The notes under the pieces were generated by a model. It was not told the origin of the DNA. It saw only the letters and a program-made list of their open reading frames with translations, and made no database searches. From positions 1-24,111 of the IMG/VR virus record IMGVR_UViG_3300024273_000474: a DNA stretch of 24,111 nucleotides; one strand, 5' to 3'. Below, in pieces: positions 5,563 to 13,098 of this stretch (position 1 is the stretch's first letter; the number at the start of each line of letters is the position of its first letter). This DNA comes from a virus. The position numbers and the translations under genes were made by a program.

Positions 5563-7208
5563 TATGCTTCGCAAGATGCGCAGTTAAGTAGATTACGAGA
5601 TAGTTCCTGTGAAGGATTGGTCCCACGATGGTAGTAAAGTGTTTTTACCCCTTGTTCCCAAGCAAAGATGAGTAATTGATTTACTTCTTTGACTGGTGTT
5701 TTTGGGTGGATCATTAGATTGATTGATTGTGCCTGATCGATACTTTTCTGTCGAATCGAGGTCTGTATAATAATTTCTTTTTGAGCAATTTCTCCAAAAG
5801 TCTTGAATACACTTTTCTCTTCATCGGTTAAGAATTCTAGATGTTGTACAGATCCACCATTCACTAGAATCGATTTCCAAATTGTAGCATTATTCTTATT
5901 ATACGTATCGAGCACTCTTTCCAAGTATGGATTCTTATATGTGAACTTACCTTTCGCTAGATCTTTAACAAAGTAATTACTGTTAAGAGGTTCAACACTC
6001 GGCGATACTTGACCAAGGATAAACGAACTCGACGTAGTAGGAGCAATCGCCATTGTGGTTACATTGCGACGACCATACCCTTTCAGTAGTTCGGGTTCAC
6101 CATATTCTTCCGCTAGCGCCGCAGATGCATCGTAAGATTCTCTTTTCATATAAGAGAAAATGTCGGTAGTCAGTTGCTTTGCTTCGAAACTTTCGAATGG
6201 TATCATCTTCGATTGTAGATAAGAGTGCCAACCAAGAACTCCTATGCCTATCGCTCGTTGATTCTCAGCAAACTTACGAGGCGCATCCATATATGGCATC
6301 CCATCTGTTTTGCGAATGAATTCTGACATCACCGCATCGAGGAAGAATGTTAATACCTCAACTGCATCAGTTCCTTTCCATTCATCGTAATGAAGAAGAT
6401 TCATCGATGAAAGGTTGCACACAAATGATTCATCATTACTTGATGATAGTGCGATCTCCGAGCAAAGATTAGAAGCATGAATTTTCATCTTCTTATCCTT
6501 ATAAACATCTGGTGCATTATCATTCATTGTATCAGAGAAGAATAGGTATGGATAACCAGATTCAAATCTCTTTTGTAGCACCTTGCCCCAAATCTTGCGC
6601 TTCGGTTTATCACCTTCAATCATGCTCTTCATCCATTTATCCGATATAGTGATACCGATAGATAAGTTTTGTATGGGGTTGCCATCATCACGAATTTGAA
6701 GAAATTCAAGGATGTCTTTATGCTCAATTGGCATATATGCGGCGAATGAACCTCTACGAACATTGGACTGGGAAACAACATTGGTCACTGTTTCAAATAA
6801 CTCCATGAAGTGCACAGGTCCATTTGATTTACCTCCAGAAGAGATTTCTGCGCCACGATTTCGAAGGTCTCCAAAGTATGCAGATGTTCCTCCACCCATC
6901 TTAGTCATCATGCCGACCTCGGCTTGTTTTGTGAGAATTGACTCAAGTGTGTCATCCACATAAGAACCAAAGCAAGAGATTGGTAAACCTCTCTCTAATC
7001 CATAGTTTGCCCAGATAGGAGAAGATAATGAATACCATCCATAAGACATATATTCTTCAAACTTCTTAGCAAAGTTTCGAATCTTTAATTCTTTTTGCGC
7101 AGACTTTGCGATAGCAGAGATTCTATCTTCGGCCGTTTGCCCTTCTTTCAAATATCCTCTTTCAAGAAACTTGCGGGAGTCTTCATTTAACCAATAGTAT
7201 TTTTCCAT
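5562..7208 (-). CDS. nrdA: Ribonucleoside-diphosphate reductase, large subunit (class Ia)
   Basis: A 548-aa NrdA. It reduces ribonucleotides to deoxyribonucleotides for phage DNA synthesis, working with NrdB encoded just upstream. Visible active-site elements are the redox Cys pair C79 (LPISCF) and C264 (SFVCNLSSMN), the radical-site triad N247-C249-E251 (SNLCSEI), the radical-transfer tyrosines Y525-Y526 (LYYHRGTN), and a C-terminal C-x-x-C (C543, C546; LNCASCEA) that re-reduces the active site. The protein is about 200 residues shorter than E. coli NrdA: the N-terminal ATP-cone allosteric domain is missing, so dATP feedback inhibition through that domain is not expected. It starts 12 bases after nrdB. 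A zinc-ribbon gene overlaps its stop codon. No glutaredoxin gene is seen in the window. Confidence 0.95.
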   Translation of the reverse strand: MEKYYWLNEDSRKFLERGYLKEGQTAEDRISAIAKSAQKELKIRNFAKKFEEYMSYGWYSLSSPIWANYGLERGLPISCFGSYVDDTLESILTKQAEVGMMTKMGGGTSAYFGDLRNRGAEISSGGKSNGPVHFMELFETVTNVVSQSNVRRGSFAAYMPIEHKDILEFLQIRDDGNPIQNLSIGITISDKWMKSMIEGDKPKRKIWGKVLQKRFESGYPYLFFSDTMNDNAPDVYKDKKMKIHASNLCSEIALSSSNDESFVCNLSSMNLLHYDEWKGTDAVEVLTFFLDAVMSEFIRKTDGMPYMDAPRKFAENQRAIGIGVLGWHSYLQSKMIPFESFEAKQLTTDIFSYMKRESYDASAALAEEYGEPELLKGYGRRNVTTMAIAPTTSSSFILGQVSPSVEPLNSNYFVKDLAKGKFTYKNPYLERVLDTYNKNNATIWKSILVNGGSVQHLEFLTDEEKSVFKTFGEIAQKEIIIQTSIRQKSIDQAQSINLMIHPKTPVKEVNQLLIFAWEQGVKTLYYHRGTNPSQELSRNLLNCASCEA

Positions 7209-7220
7209 AATGTATATATC

Positions 7221-8195
7221 CTAAAACAGATCGTCTTCGTCGTATGATTTGTCTTTCTTTGAGTATTCTGTTGGGCGCTTGAAGAAGAAATCAGTTGCAG
7301 TATTTCCTAGCACATCCTCTTCGAACCATTCTGTTTTCTCTAGTAATTCTTGATCAACATCTCCAAACACGGGTTCAATGCCGATCTGTGTTAATGAATC
7401 ATTGAGTCTATTCTTAATAAAATTCTGTAAGATTGGAGTTGAGAGATGTTCTGATTTATAACCATTGACTGACCATTCAATGATCTTTGATTCAGCCTTG
7501 AATGCTTCGATACATTCAGAACGAATCCTCTCGATCAACTCATCATCAAATAACTCTGGATGTTCTTCCCTAATTGTATTCACCAATTTCATTCCAACCA
7601 TAGCATGAATCAATTCTTCTTTTGAAGTATATGCAACTTGCTGCGCTGTATCTTTAAGAAGATTGCGGAAGCGATTGAAATAATTGATGGTGTAGAACTG
7701 CGAAAATAAAGAAACATTCTCTACATATAAAGTAAAAAGAATGAGCGAATAGACGTATTGTTTCTTGGAGTCTTTATAGTGCTTCTTTAGATACTTGCGC
7801 AAATACTTTACACGATTCTGAATGATATCTAGTTTTAGATTCTCCTCAAAGACATCTTCCATATCTAGGACATCAAGGAGTCGTTCATAAGCATTGTTAT
7901 GGATAACTTCAACATTAGCCATAACATAGCCAAGGTCTGTGATAGATGGGTGGGGAAGGTTCTGACCTACATTAGCCCAAAAGGTTTTTACAGCAACTTC
8001 GATCTGACCAATAGCAGATAAAGAGCGAGTGACCATATCTCTTTCTTTGTCGGTTAAGTTGACTTTAAAATCTTGTATGTCAGATTGAAAATTAAATTCT
8101 TTGTCTGTCCAAAATCCATTGTGCATCGCTTCAATGAATTGTTCTGTCCATGGGTATCGATCTGGTTTGCGAGAGATTTGTTCTTCGAATATCAT
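7221..8195 (-). CDS. nrdB: Ribonucleoside-diphosphate reductase, small subunit (class Ia)
   Basis: A 324-aa NrdB, the ferritin-like di-iron subunit that generates the tyrosyl radical. Metal ligands and radical site are readable: E96 and H99 with Y103 (VEVIHNNAYERL, the E-x-x-H-x-x-x-Y motif), E159 (VENVSLFSQF), and E194/H197 (SKEELIHAM). The first ligand appears to be E66 (GQIEVAVK), where E. coli has D84; this alignment is by eye. The acidic C-terminus ending DEDDLF fits the tail that docks in NrdA. A sigma-70-like promoter lies immediately upstream (8205-8232), making nrdB the first gene of the nrdB-nrdA-zinc-ribbon unit. NrdB precedes NrdA here, unlike the E. coli order. Confidence 0.95.
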   Translation of the reverse strand: MIFEEQISRKPDRYPWTEQFIEAMHNGFWTDKEFNFQSDIQDFKVNLTDKERDMVTRSLSAIGQIEVAVKTFWANVGQNLPHPSITDLGYVMANVEVIHNNAYERLLDVLDMEDVFEENLKLDIIQNRVKYLRKYLKKHYKDSKKQYVYSLILFTLYVENVSLFSQFYTINYFNRFRNLLKDTAQQVAYTSKEELIHAMVGMKLVNTIREEHPELFDDELIERIRSECIEAFKAESKIIEWSVNGYKSEHLSTPILQNFIKNRLNDSLTQIGIEPVFGDVDQELLEKTEWFEEDVLGNTATDFFFKRPTEYSKKDKSYDEDDLF

Positions 8196-8204
8196 TATAG
8201 TTAT

Positions 8205-8232
8205 ACTATATACTATTTTGTGAGGTTGTAAA
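8205..8232 (-). promoter_or_regulatory. Sigma-70-like early promoter for nrdB
   Basis: Minus-strand TTTACA (8232-8227), 16-bp spacer, TATAGT (8210-8205), then ATAACTATA and the ATG at 8195. Nine bases separate the -10 box from the start codon, giving a leader of only about two bases. It is one mismatch from consensus in each hexamer. Confidence 0.65.
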
Positions 8233-8250
8233 CATTATAATTCAGTTAAA

Positions 8251-8270
8251 TGGCTCTCATTAATGAGCCA
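8251..8270. terminator. Putative bidirectional terminator at end of the late cluster
   Basis: TGGCTC (8251-8256) pairs with GAGCCA (8265-8270) across an eight-base loop. On the plus strand it is followed by AATTATTTTATTTTT, a good T tract; on the minus strand only by TTTAACTG, which is weak. It lies between the last gene of the middle cluster (stop at 8311) and the nrdB promoter, a sensible place for a transcription boundary. Confidence 0.45.
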
Positions 8271-8293
8271 ATTATTTTATTTTTACTACTAGG

Positions 8294-8311
8294 GAGATTA
8301 TAGGTAATCTC
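8294..8311. other. 7-bp hairpin overlapping the stop codon of the 98-aa gene
   Basis: GAGATTA (8294-8300), loop TAGG, TAATCTC (8305-8311) is a perfect 7-bp stem that begins within the TAG stop codon (8311-8313) of the gene above. There is no T tract next to it. It may protect the 3' end of the late message or act together with the hairpin at 8251-8270. Confidence 0.5.
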
Positions 8312-8607
8312 TATAAACCATTAGACGATCTTTGTCTAATCGATCTCAAAGCACCGTTGGTGGCATCTCTGAGAACCAGGACTGAACCTCTGTTCTTTCG
8401 GGCATAGTCGTATATCTTCTTCTGATTATCATCAGTTAAATCAAGATATTTTGCCCATCTCTCAAACTTATTTCTTCCAGTTTGAAACCTTTGAAAAACC
8501 TCAGTTGGAACATCAAAATCTCTATATTTTCTTTTCTTAGCTTTCATGGGCTTGACTGGATCAAGGGCCACCGCTGATGTTGTCATCTGTTCTTTTTCTT
8601 GTTTCAT
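8311..8607 (-). CDS. Conserved small basic phage protein
   Basis: A 98-aa basic protein of unknown function. The C-terminal two thirds (FERWAKYLDLTDDNQKKIYD, then YARKNRGSVLVLRDATNGAL and a final RSIRQRSSNGL) resembles short conserved proteins I recall from marine T4-like phages. The N-terminus (TSAVALDPVKPMKAKKRKYR) is basic and probably flexible. No catalytic motif is visible. The ATG lies one base after the stop of the upstream 193-aa gene (TAATATG), which argues for this start over an internal Met at residue 8. It is the last gene of the middle cluster, ending in hairpins at 8294-8311 and 8251-8270. Confidence 0.75.
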   Translation of the reverse strand: MKQEKEQMTTSAVALDPVKPMKAKKRKYRDFDVPTEVFQRFQTGRNKFERWAKYLDLTDDNQKKIYDYARKNRGSVLVLRDATNGALRSIRQRSSNGL

Positions 8608-8608
8608 A

Positions 8609-9190
8609 TTAGAATGTTATATCGTCCTGTGTAATATATATACTTTGCTTGGTTTTCACATGAAATCCCTTGAATATTTTTATGTCAAATACTTGACCGA
8701 CGGGTTCATGTTCTTCAACTATAACAGTTGTATTTTGTTTGGCAAGTAATTCACCATTCTTCAATGGTAAATCCTTGGTTAAAATGTATGTACCAGAACG
8801 AAGTCTATTAGAATCTTCTACGAGAAACCAATTGCCCGATTCGCATAATTGGTTATTTTCATCGATTTTTAGGTCTGTAAATTCATTAAGAATCTTTACC
8901 AATTTCTTATCTGAAATATTTGCTTTCTCTTTGATCAGCCAAAGAGCGGCGCCGTATCTGGCAATGGTGCTTCTACCGCCAGGAATCTTTGCCATCAATC
9001 TTCTGATATTGAAGACCAATCTATGGAATGTACCATATGCTTTTTTCTCATCCGATGTTTCGGGCGATTTAAGTTTGTCCCCGTCGGCATCAATGATTCC
9101 CTGTTTGAAAGCATCCGTCTTCTCATAAGGCATTGTGAGTAACCTTAGGAATCGAAGTGTGTAAATGAAATCTGCTCCTCTTAAAAACAT
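8609..9190 (-). CDS. Conserved marine T4-like phage protein (MFLRGADFIYTLRFLRLLT family)
   Basis: A 193-aa protein with the N-terminus MFLRGADFIYTLRFLRLLTM followed by P-Y-E-K-T-x-A-F-K-x-G-I-I-D. This opening is one I recall as strongly conserved in T4-like marine phages, so the start codon is well supported. Next comes F-H-R-L-V-F-N-I-R-R-L-M-A-K-I-P-G-G-R-S-T-I-A-R-Y-x-A-A-L-x-L-I-K-E. The C-terminal half is rich in beta-strand patterns. The role is unknown to me; co-occurrence with virion-type genes suggests a structural or assembly function. It starts three bases after the 120-aa gene stop. Confidence 0.8.
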   Translation of the reverse strand: MFLRGADFIYTLRFLRLLTMPYEKTDAFKQGIIDADGDKLKSPETSDEKKAYGTFHRLVFNIRRLMAKIPGGRSTIARYGAALWLIKEKANISDKKLVKILNEFTDLKIDENNQLCESGNWFLVEDSNRLRSGTYILTKDLPLKNGELLAKQNTTVIVEEHEPVGQVFDIKIFKGFHVKTKQSIYITQDDITF

Positions 9191-9193
9191 ATA

Positions 9194-9556
9194 TTATAGT
9201 GATTGTAATTTTTTAGCGATATGTAAATCAATTTTAACAAGGTCTTTCTGACCCGGTTTCAGAAAATTTAGATATATTAAAAATGTCTTGATTGCGGGCC
9301 AGTGTTTTGTTTCTGTTCGATAAAAGAGCATTTGTGTCGCCGCTGGTCTTTCAAAAACGTTATAGATTGTTATAATATGGTTGAGGAGAAGTCTTTCGGC
9401 TATAATACCAGATTTATCATATTTTCTTAGCAGTCTATTAATATATTTAAATCTTTGCAAATCCTCCTTGAAGTCTTCTATACCCAGACAGGCTGAGTTA
9501 GAATAGTGGTTAGCGGCATATAACTCGAAGTTGTCATCATTTAATTCATTGAACAT
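9194..9556 (-). CDS. Conserved small marine T4-like phage protein
   Basis: A 120-aa, probably all-helical protein: MFNELNDDNFELYAANHYSN, then a segment with FKEDLQRFKYINRLLRKYD and ERLLLNHIITIYNVF. Its end reads W-P-A-I-K-T-F-L-I-Y-L-N-F-L. I recall relatives in marine T4-like phages next to the MFLRGADFIYTLRFLRLLT family, but no function. A TATAAATA octamer sits five bases upstream of the ATG, so this may be the first gene of a small late unit (9556 to 8311). Confidence 0.75.
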   Translation of the reverse strand: MFNELNDDNFELYAANHYSNSACLGIEDFKEDLQRFKYINRLLRKYDKSGIIAERLLLNHIITIYNVFERPAATQMLFYRTETKHWPAIKTFLIYLNFLKPGQKDLVKIDLHIAKKLQSL

Positions 9557-9561
9557 GAATT

Positions 9562-9569
9562 TATTTATA
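9562..9569 (-). promoter_or_regulatory. Possible T4-type late promoter, leaderless
   Basis: Minus-strand TATAAATA (9569-9562) lies in a 50-base gap, downstream of a hairpin (9583-9602) and five bases before the ATG at 9556. The intergenic position strengthens it. A transcript would start at about the initiation codon. Confidence 0.5.
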
Positions 9570-9582
9570 CTTAATCATTAAT

Positions 9583-9602
9583 CACTAAATCCGATTTTAG
9601 TG
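9583..9602. other. 7-bp hairpin between late genes
   Basis: CACTAAA (9583-9589), loop TCCGAT, TTTAGTG (9596-9602) is a perfect 7-bp inverted repeat just after the stop of the 117-aa gene (9607). No T run follows on the minus strand, so it is a weak terminator candidate or an mRNA-end structure separating that gene from the TATAAATA at 9562-9569. Confidence 0.4.
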
Positions 9603-9606
9603 AATA

Positions 9607-9960
9607 TTATCCGTCAAGCTCCTCTGCTTGTACTCCCAATACGAATAGATGGAAGTCGGCGGTATCCTTCTTATATGGATTCTTATCTTTACCCTTTGAT
9701 TTGTAACCAGCCTTATATGCTTTAGAAGCTTCTAGTTTCTTAGCTAGTTGCTTATTATCGAAAATTTTAGAAAGGATAGAATCAATATCACCTTCGGGAA
9801 CCTTGGTGTTGCCACCCTTGACAAATACATCGGGGTTAACACCTTCTTCGATATCATCTTCGAAGATTTCTACACTATGTATCTGCATGAAATCATATTC
9901 ACGTTTTGACGTAGTTTGTTCAAGGAGAATCTCTGTTATTGTGTCTCTTATATTTTTCAT
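9607..9960 (-). CDS. Small virion-type protein with RMF-like C-terminal motif
   Basis: A 117-aa protein of unknown function. The N-terminus MKNIRDTITEILLEQTTSKR contains L-L-E, and residues near 35-45 contain D-I-E-E-G-V-N-P-D; both fit the (L/I)-x-E consensus of the T4 prohead protease. The C-terminal part (ASKAYKAGYKSKGKDKNPYK, then F-H-L-F-V-L-G-V-Q-A-E-E) resembles ribosome modulation factor: a G-Y helix, basic loop, N/C-P-Y, then a second helix with L-G-x-x-A. This similarity is short and could be convergent. The ATG overlaps the TAA stop of the preceding basic-protein gene (TAATG), indicating coupled translation. Confidence 0.7.
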   Translation of the reverse strand: MKNIRDTITEILLEQTTSKREYDFMQIHSVEIFEDDIEEGVNPDVFVKGGNTKVPEGDIDSILSKIFDNKQLAKKLEASKAYKAGYKSKGKDKNPYKKDTADFHLFVLGVQAEELDG

Positions 9961-10310
9961 TATGGGTTTTTGTTTTTGATTCTATCTTTTTCTTGTTGCT
10001 TAATTTTAGGAAGAAGCTTCTTAGCTATCTTTGAAATTGCGGCTTTCTTTTTATCTAGCTTCTTATCAATTACTGCTTTCTGTGCAAAGGATAACTGATT
10101 ATATGGCGCTGTCTTTGCTAACTTTGATCTGAGTAAATTTTTTGCGGCTTTATCCGCTCTCGTTTTTAATTTCTCTGGGTTAGCCTTCTTATTCATCGCA
10201 ATCTTTCTCTTAATTGCAATCTTGGGTGCTAGTCTCTTCATCAAGACCGACCTCTTGCGCCTTTGTTGAACAGTAAGTGCTTCGTTATAAAAGTCCGCGA
10301 ATGATTTCAT
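9960..10310 (-). CDS. Very basic internal-protein-like protein with capsid-targeting-like N-terminus
   Basis: A 116-aa protein, extremely rich in Lys, Arg and Ala, with no enzymatic motif. It starts MKSFADFYNEALTVQQRRKR. The M-x-x-F-x-x-(F/Y)-x-x-E-A pattern parallels the T4 capsid-targeting peptide MKTYQEFIAEA, although P3 is Tyr rather than Leu/Ile. The remainder (KRLAPKIAIKRKIAMNKKAN and similar stretches) looks like a nucleic-acid-binding helical protein. I recall similar basic proteins in marine T4-like phages. A plausible role is a head internal protein packaged with DNA. The ATG overlaps the stop of the upstream 214-aa gene as ATGA, and the next gene starts on its own stop codon, so three genes are translationally chained. 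Confidence 0.75.
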   Translation of the reverse strand: MKSFADFYNEALTVQQRRKRSVLMKRLAPKIAIKRKIAMNKKANPEKLKTRADKAAKNLLRSKLAKTAPYNQLSFAQKAVIDKKLDKKKAAISKIAKKLLPKIKQQEKDRIKNKNP

Positions 10311-10951
10311 ATTTCTATTTCTAACATGGTTTGTTTATTAGGATATTTAAATAATTCTGTTGAAACTGAGTTTTGGGGTTCGACCACAATTAATTCCCCA
10401 TCTACATAAATTATATTCAGCATATGGTATGAACCGGGCCTGCCTCCTACAAAACCGAATTCTTCTTTATTGTGAACAACCATCTTGCCAACCGCTATAT
10501 TTGTCCCCCATTTATGATTATATAATTCAACAAAGGCTTTGAATGCATTGGAATAATTATCACAGTCAAAGATTTCAAAGATGAATATTATGTCATTATC
10601 AAATATGTACCATTCCCATGCTTTTATAATAGTCTTATACTGTTTCTTTGTGATGTCATTATATTTACTGTCTCTGAATCTAATACTGTATGATGTCAGA
10701 TTACTATTTGATATGATCTCAGCCGTAAGAGCGCCTCTTCTTACTATTGCACCCGGCTCAGGTATATCATCATTTCCTTTCTTGAAGATGCCCCATCCTT
10801 CTGTGGGTGGATTTAAATGTTTCGCCTCATTATCTGGGTTATATTGATATGAGGCAATAGTCATAGTCTTACCCAAATTCATTGAGAGGATAAAATAAAT
10901 CCCAAGGACTGAACCTATAACAAAAGGCAAAAATTTCATAATATTTTTCAT
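10307..10951 (-). CDS. Membrane-anchored papain-like cysteine-peptidase-like protein
   Basis: A 214-aa protein. Residues 5-25 (MKFLPFVIGSVLGIYFILSM) form a signal anchor. The C-terminal domain has F-D-C-D-N-Y-S (C130 at the start of a helix), YHMLNIIYVDGELIVVEPQN (H176 on a strand, followed by E-P-Q-N at 191-194). This C...H...(E/N) order, with D-C-D-x-Y and V-E-P-Q, resembles the papain-like or transglutaminase-like cysteine-enzyme fold seen in some phage and lectin-associated proteins. Activity is unproven: it may process cell-envelope peptides, or use the fold for binding. It follows the coiled-coil/TM gene by 15 bases, so a lysis or envelope-related pair is possible. Family not identified with certainty. 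Confidence 0.65.
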   Translation of the reverse strand: MKNIMKFLPFVIGSVLGIYFILSMNLGKTMTIASYQYNPDNEAKHLNPPTEGWGIFKKGNDDIPEPGAIVRRGALTAEIISNSNLTSYSIRFRDSKYNDITKKQYKTIIKAWEWYIFDNDIIFIFEIFDCDNYSNAFKAFVELYNHKWGTNIAVGKMVVHNKEEFGFVGGRPGSYHMLNIIYVDGELIVVEPQNSVSTELFKYPNKQTMLEIEI

Positions 10952-10966
10952 AATCGTGATTACATA

Positions 10967-11227
10967 TTAGCGGATGAGGAAGAATAGTGTGCCGATGCCG
11001 GCGGTGATAATTGTTGTTAAGATTGTCCAAAAAACTCTATTCACAAGCATTACGGTATTTGTATTATCATGTGTTTCTTGTTCAACTAGTCTTACTCTTT
11101 CCTCTATGGATTCAAGTTTTGAAAGAGTGGATTTGACAGTTATATCGATAGATGATAGCTTTTCCTCTGCTCTAGCGAGGGAAACCACTGCATCTCCAAT
11201 TCTCTGTAGGTCGGTTTTTTCGGCCAT
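10967..11227 (-). CDS. Coiled-coil protein with C-terminal TM, XhlA-like (holin-associated?)
   Basis: An 86-aa protein: a charged amphipathic N-terminal part (residues 1-60, including KSTLSKLESIEERVRLVEQE) with heptad-like spacing, then a C-terminal hydrophobic segment (VFWTILTTIITAGIGTLFFL, about 66-85). This topology, and the R-x-x-x-V-E-Q-x-x-H-x-N-T-x-x-x-x-x-V-N-R-x-F-W pattern, is like the XhlA haemolysin family, which acts with holins in phage lysis. It could equally be a membrane-tethered structural or superinfection-related protein. It lies 22 bases after the 613-aa polyprotein gene and upstream of the cysteine-peptidase-like gene. Confidence 0.7.
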   Translation of the reverse strand: MAEKTDLQRIGDAVVSLARAEEKLSSIDITVKSTLSKLESIEERVRLVEQETHDNTNTVMLVNRVFWTILTTIITAGIGTLFFLIR

Positions 11228-11249
11228 ATAATTTTTCGGTACGAGATAG

Positions 11250-13091
11250 TTATTTCTTTTTACAGAATTGTTTGTATGCTTTCTGAATTACGGAAGGCAT
11301 CATTGTTAGATCAATGTTGGCTTCTGCAATAAATTCATTGATATTTTCAGGCTTTTCTCCAAGAGAAACTTCTACCACTCTAGTAAGTCTCTGATGTGCC
11401 ATACTATTCTCTTTCATCTCTTCACCTTTTGGACGATCTTTGGTATTGGATGGATAATGAATTCTTACGGGATTATTACTTATAAAGATTAATTCGCCAT
11501 CGGCATCTAGACCAGCCATGGTATAGTTACCATCTTTCATTTTAAGATCATTCATAGGCCCAAGTTTGATAGCGCCTTGTCTTACATTAGAAATGAGGGG
11601 CTTGAGATTATGTTTCTTGATAAGTTTTTCTCTTTTATTATCATTATCCTTTGTTCTGATCCAAGCCTTTTCTAATTCCTTAAATGGAAGTGCAGCTTCT
11701 TCAAGCTCAATTGATTCAAGCAGCTTGCGATCCTTTAGTTCAGACCTTACAACATTATTTGGAGCTTCCATATTGGATGGAGCACGAACTCCAAGGAGGG
11801 CAGTAAGACCTTGTGTTAGATCAGCATCCTTAATCTTGCCAGATTCAATTGCTTTTACAATGTTCTTTGTAATAGTAGCGCGTTGATTCTTCTTTACTGC
11901 ATCGCTCATGATCACGATCTTTTCAACCCAAGATTTCAGAGATTCTTCACCCTTTTTAATAGAGTACATACCTCTATGTGTTTTAACCTTGATCGCTTCT
12001 TCAAGATCAGCTGCTTCCTTAACTGGTTTGATTCTAACGTATTTCTTTTGGATTGCGTTGCGTTTCCAATCCTTCTTATTAAAGTTTCTGAAGTTTTTAA
12101 CTTCATCATATTCATCATAAGTCAGTACATTTGTCTTTTCAAAGTCCATATCTCTTGACTCACCTAATACAGCATCTACACTACCACTTGGAACTGTGAT
12201 TGGATCGCCCTTCATTTGCTTAATCCCTTTCTTGATGGCTTGAGCAGAGTTGTGGGCTTTTACGTCAACTGTTTGACCCTTAAAGAGTTTACCAGCTTTC
12301 TTCGTGATAGTAACTGTCCACCATTTGATTGCTTCTTCAAGGTCTTTATCAGACTCCTTTACAAACTTGGTGATCTGACCTTTTAAGATCTTCTTAGCTG
12401 CATCTGCATGAGCCTTAGATATTTTCGATTCTAAATCAAGATCTTTCATCTTCTTAATCAATGCGTCGGCATCCTTTCCTCCTTTGAGTCTTAGCGCTTT
12501 AAGAACCGATTGGACTGTTGCACTTGCTTCTTCAAGATCAACAGATTCTTCTTCAAGCGCTCTAACACCAAACCTAGGGAAATACCTATCATTTCTCTTT
12601 TTCTTAATGTTAGCCTTATCCTTATCATTCGGATTCGCGAATATTTCCTTGGCTTTTTTAAGATCGCTTGCGGAAATTTTCGTATCTTGATCTTTCTTAG
12701 CAATTAAATCTCTGAACTTAACAGCAGCGGGCGTGGTCTTCAGTAACTCAATTGCGTGGCGAATATCACGATAAAAAACAGCTTCATCTAGATCAGTTGA
12801 TTCGACATAGGCATTCAACTCATATTTGCCAGAATCCATGCCATAGACTTGAAAGGCTAGTCTTTTCTTTGTGTCTTTACCTTTCTTGGTAACCTTAACG
12901 ACATATCGATTAGTCTTACCCTTACTTGGCTTCTTGGGGCCAGTTGAGACTTGATTGAACCAATCATCTTCATCAACTTCAAATCCTTTTTTCTTAGCAA
13001 GATCTAAGGCAGCTTGCGATGCGGCTGTAAATGTATTATGATATAGCTCGTAATTAGCTTCTTCAATGTTTGCGTTTTCTTGAGTTTTCAT
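11250..13091 (-). CDS. Candidate head polyprotein with repeated (L/I)-x-E-A cleavage sites
   Basis: A 613-aa protein from MKTQENANIEEANYEL (ATG 13091). A longer frame to 13220 is possible but would overlap the upstream gene by over 120 bases and adds a low-complexity Lys/Ser segment, so I reject it. The protein is a string of small, unrelated-looking, Lys-rich domains separated by near-identical linkers: NIEEA (8-12), DLDEA (100-104), DLEEA (185-189, 250-254, 362-366), ELEEA (462-466) and FIAEA (587-591). These match the T4 gp21 prohead-protease consensus (L/I)-x-E with Ala at P1'; the last reads NEFIAEA, sharing EFIAEA with T4 internal-protein targeting peptides as I recall them. The first domain (NYELYHNTFTAASQAALDLA onward) resembles one I recall from other phage structural proteins. 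I infer a head-packaged polyprotein or scaffold. Predicted fragments are 22-124 residues. Confidence 0.75.
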   Translation of the reverse strand: MKTQENANIEEANYELYHNTFTAASQAALDLAKKKGFEVDEDDWFNQVSTGPKKPSKGKTNRYVVKVTKKGKDTKKRLAFQVYGMDSGKYELNAYVESTDLDEAVFYRDIRHAIELLKTTPAAVKFRDLIAKKDQDTKISASDLKKAKEIFANPNDKDKANIKKKRNDRYFPRFGVRALEEESVDLEEASATVQSVLKALRLKGGKDADALIKKMKDLDLESKISKAHADAAKKILKGQITKFVKESDKDLEEAIKWWTVTITKKAGKLFKGQTVDVKAHNSAQAIKKGIKQMKGDPITVPSGSVDAVLGESRDMDFEKTNVLTYDEYDEVKNFRNFNKKDWKRNAIQKKYVRIKPVKEAADLEEAIKVKTHRGMYSIKKGEESLKSWVEKIVIMSDAVKKNQRATITKNIVKAIESGKIKDADLTQGLTALLGVRAPSNMEAPNNVVRSELKDRKLLESIELEEAALPFKELEKAWIRTKDNDNKREKLIKKHNLKPLISNVRQGAIKLGPMNDLKMKDGNYTMAGLDADGELIFISNNPVRIHYPSNTKDRPKGEEMKENSMAHQRLTRVVEVSLGEKPENINEFIAEANIDLTMMPSVIQKAYKQFCKKK

Positions 13092-13098
13092 TATTTTT

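Noticed and set aside
8739-9128. Long open frame on the plus strand (129 codons)
   Set aside because: It lies wholly antisense to the conserved 193-aa gene; no promoter or ribosome site precedes it and its product is a low-complexity mirror of the real gene.
9170-9210. TATAAT just before the ATG at 9190 as a possible early promoter
   Set aside because: Only two bases separate it from the ATG and no -35 hexamer lies 16-18 bases upstream; transcription would start inside the gene.
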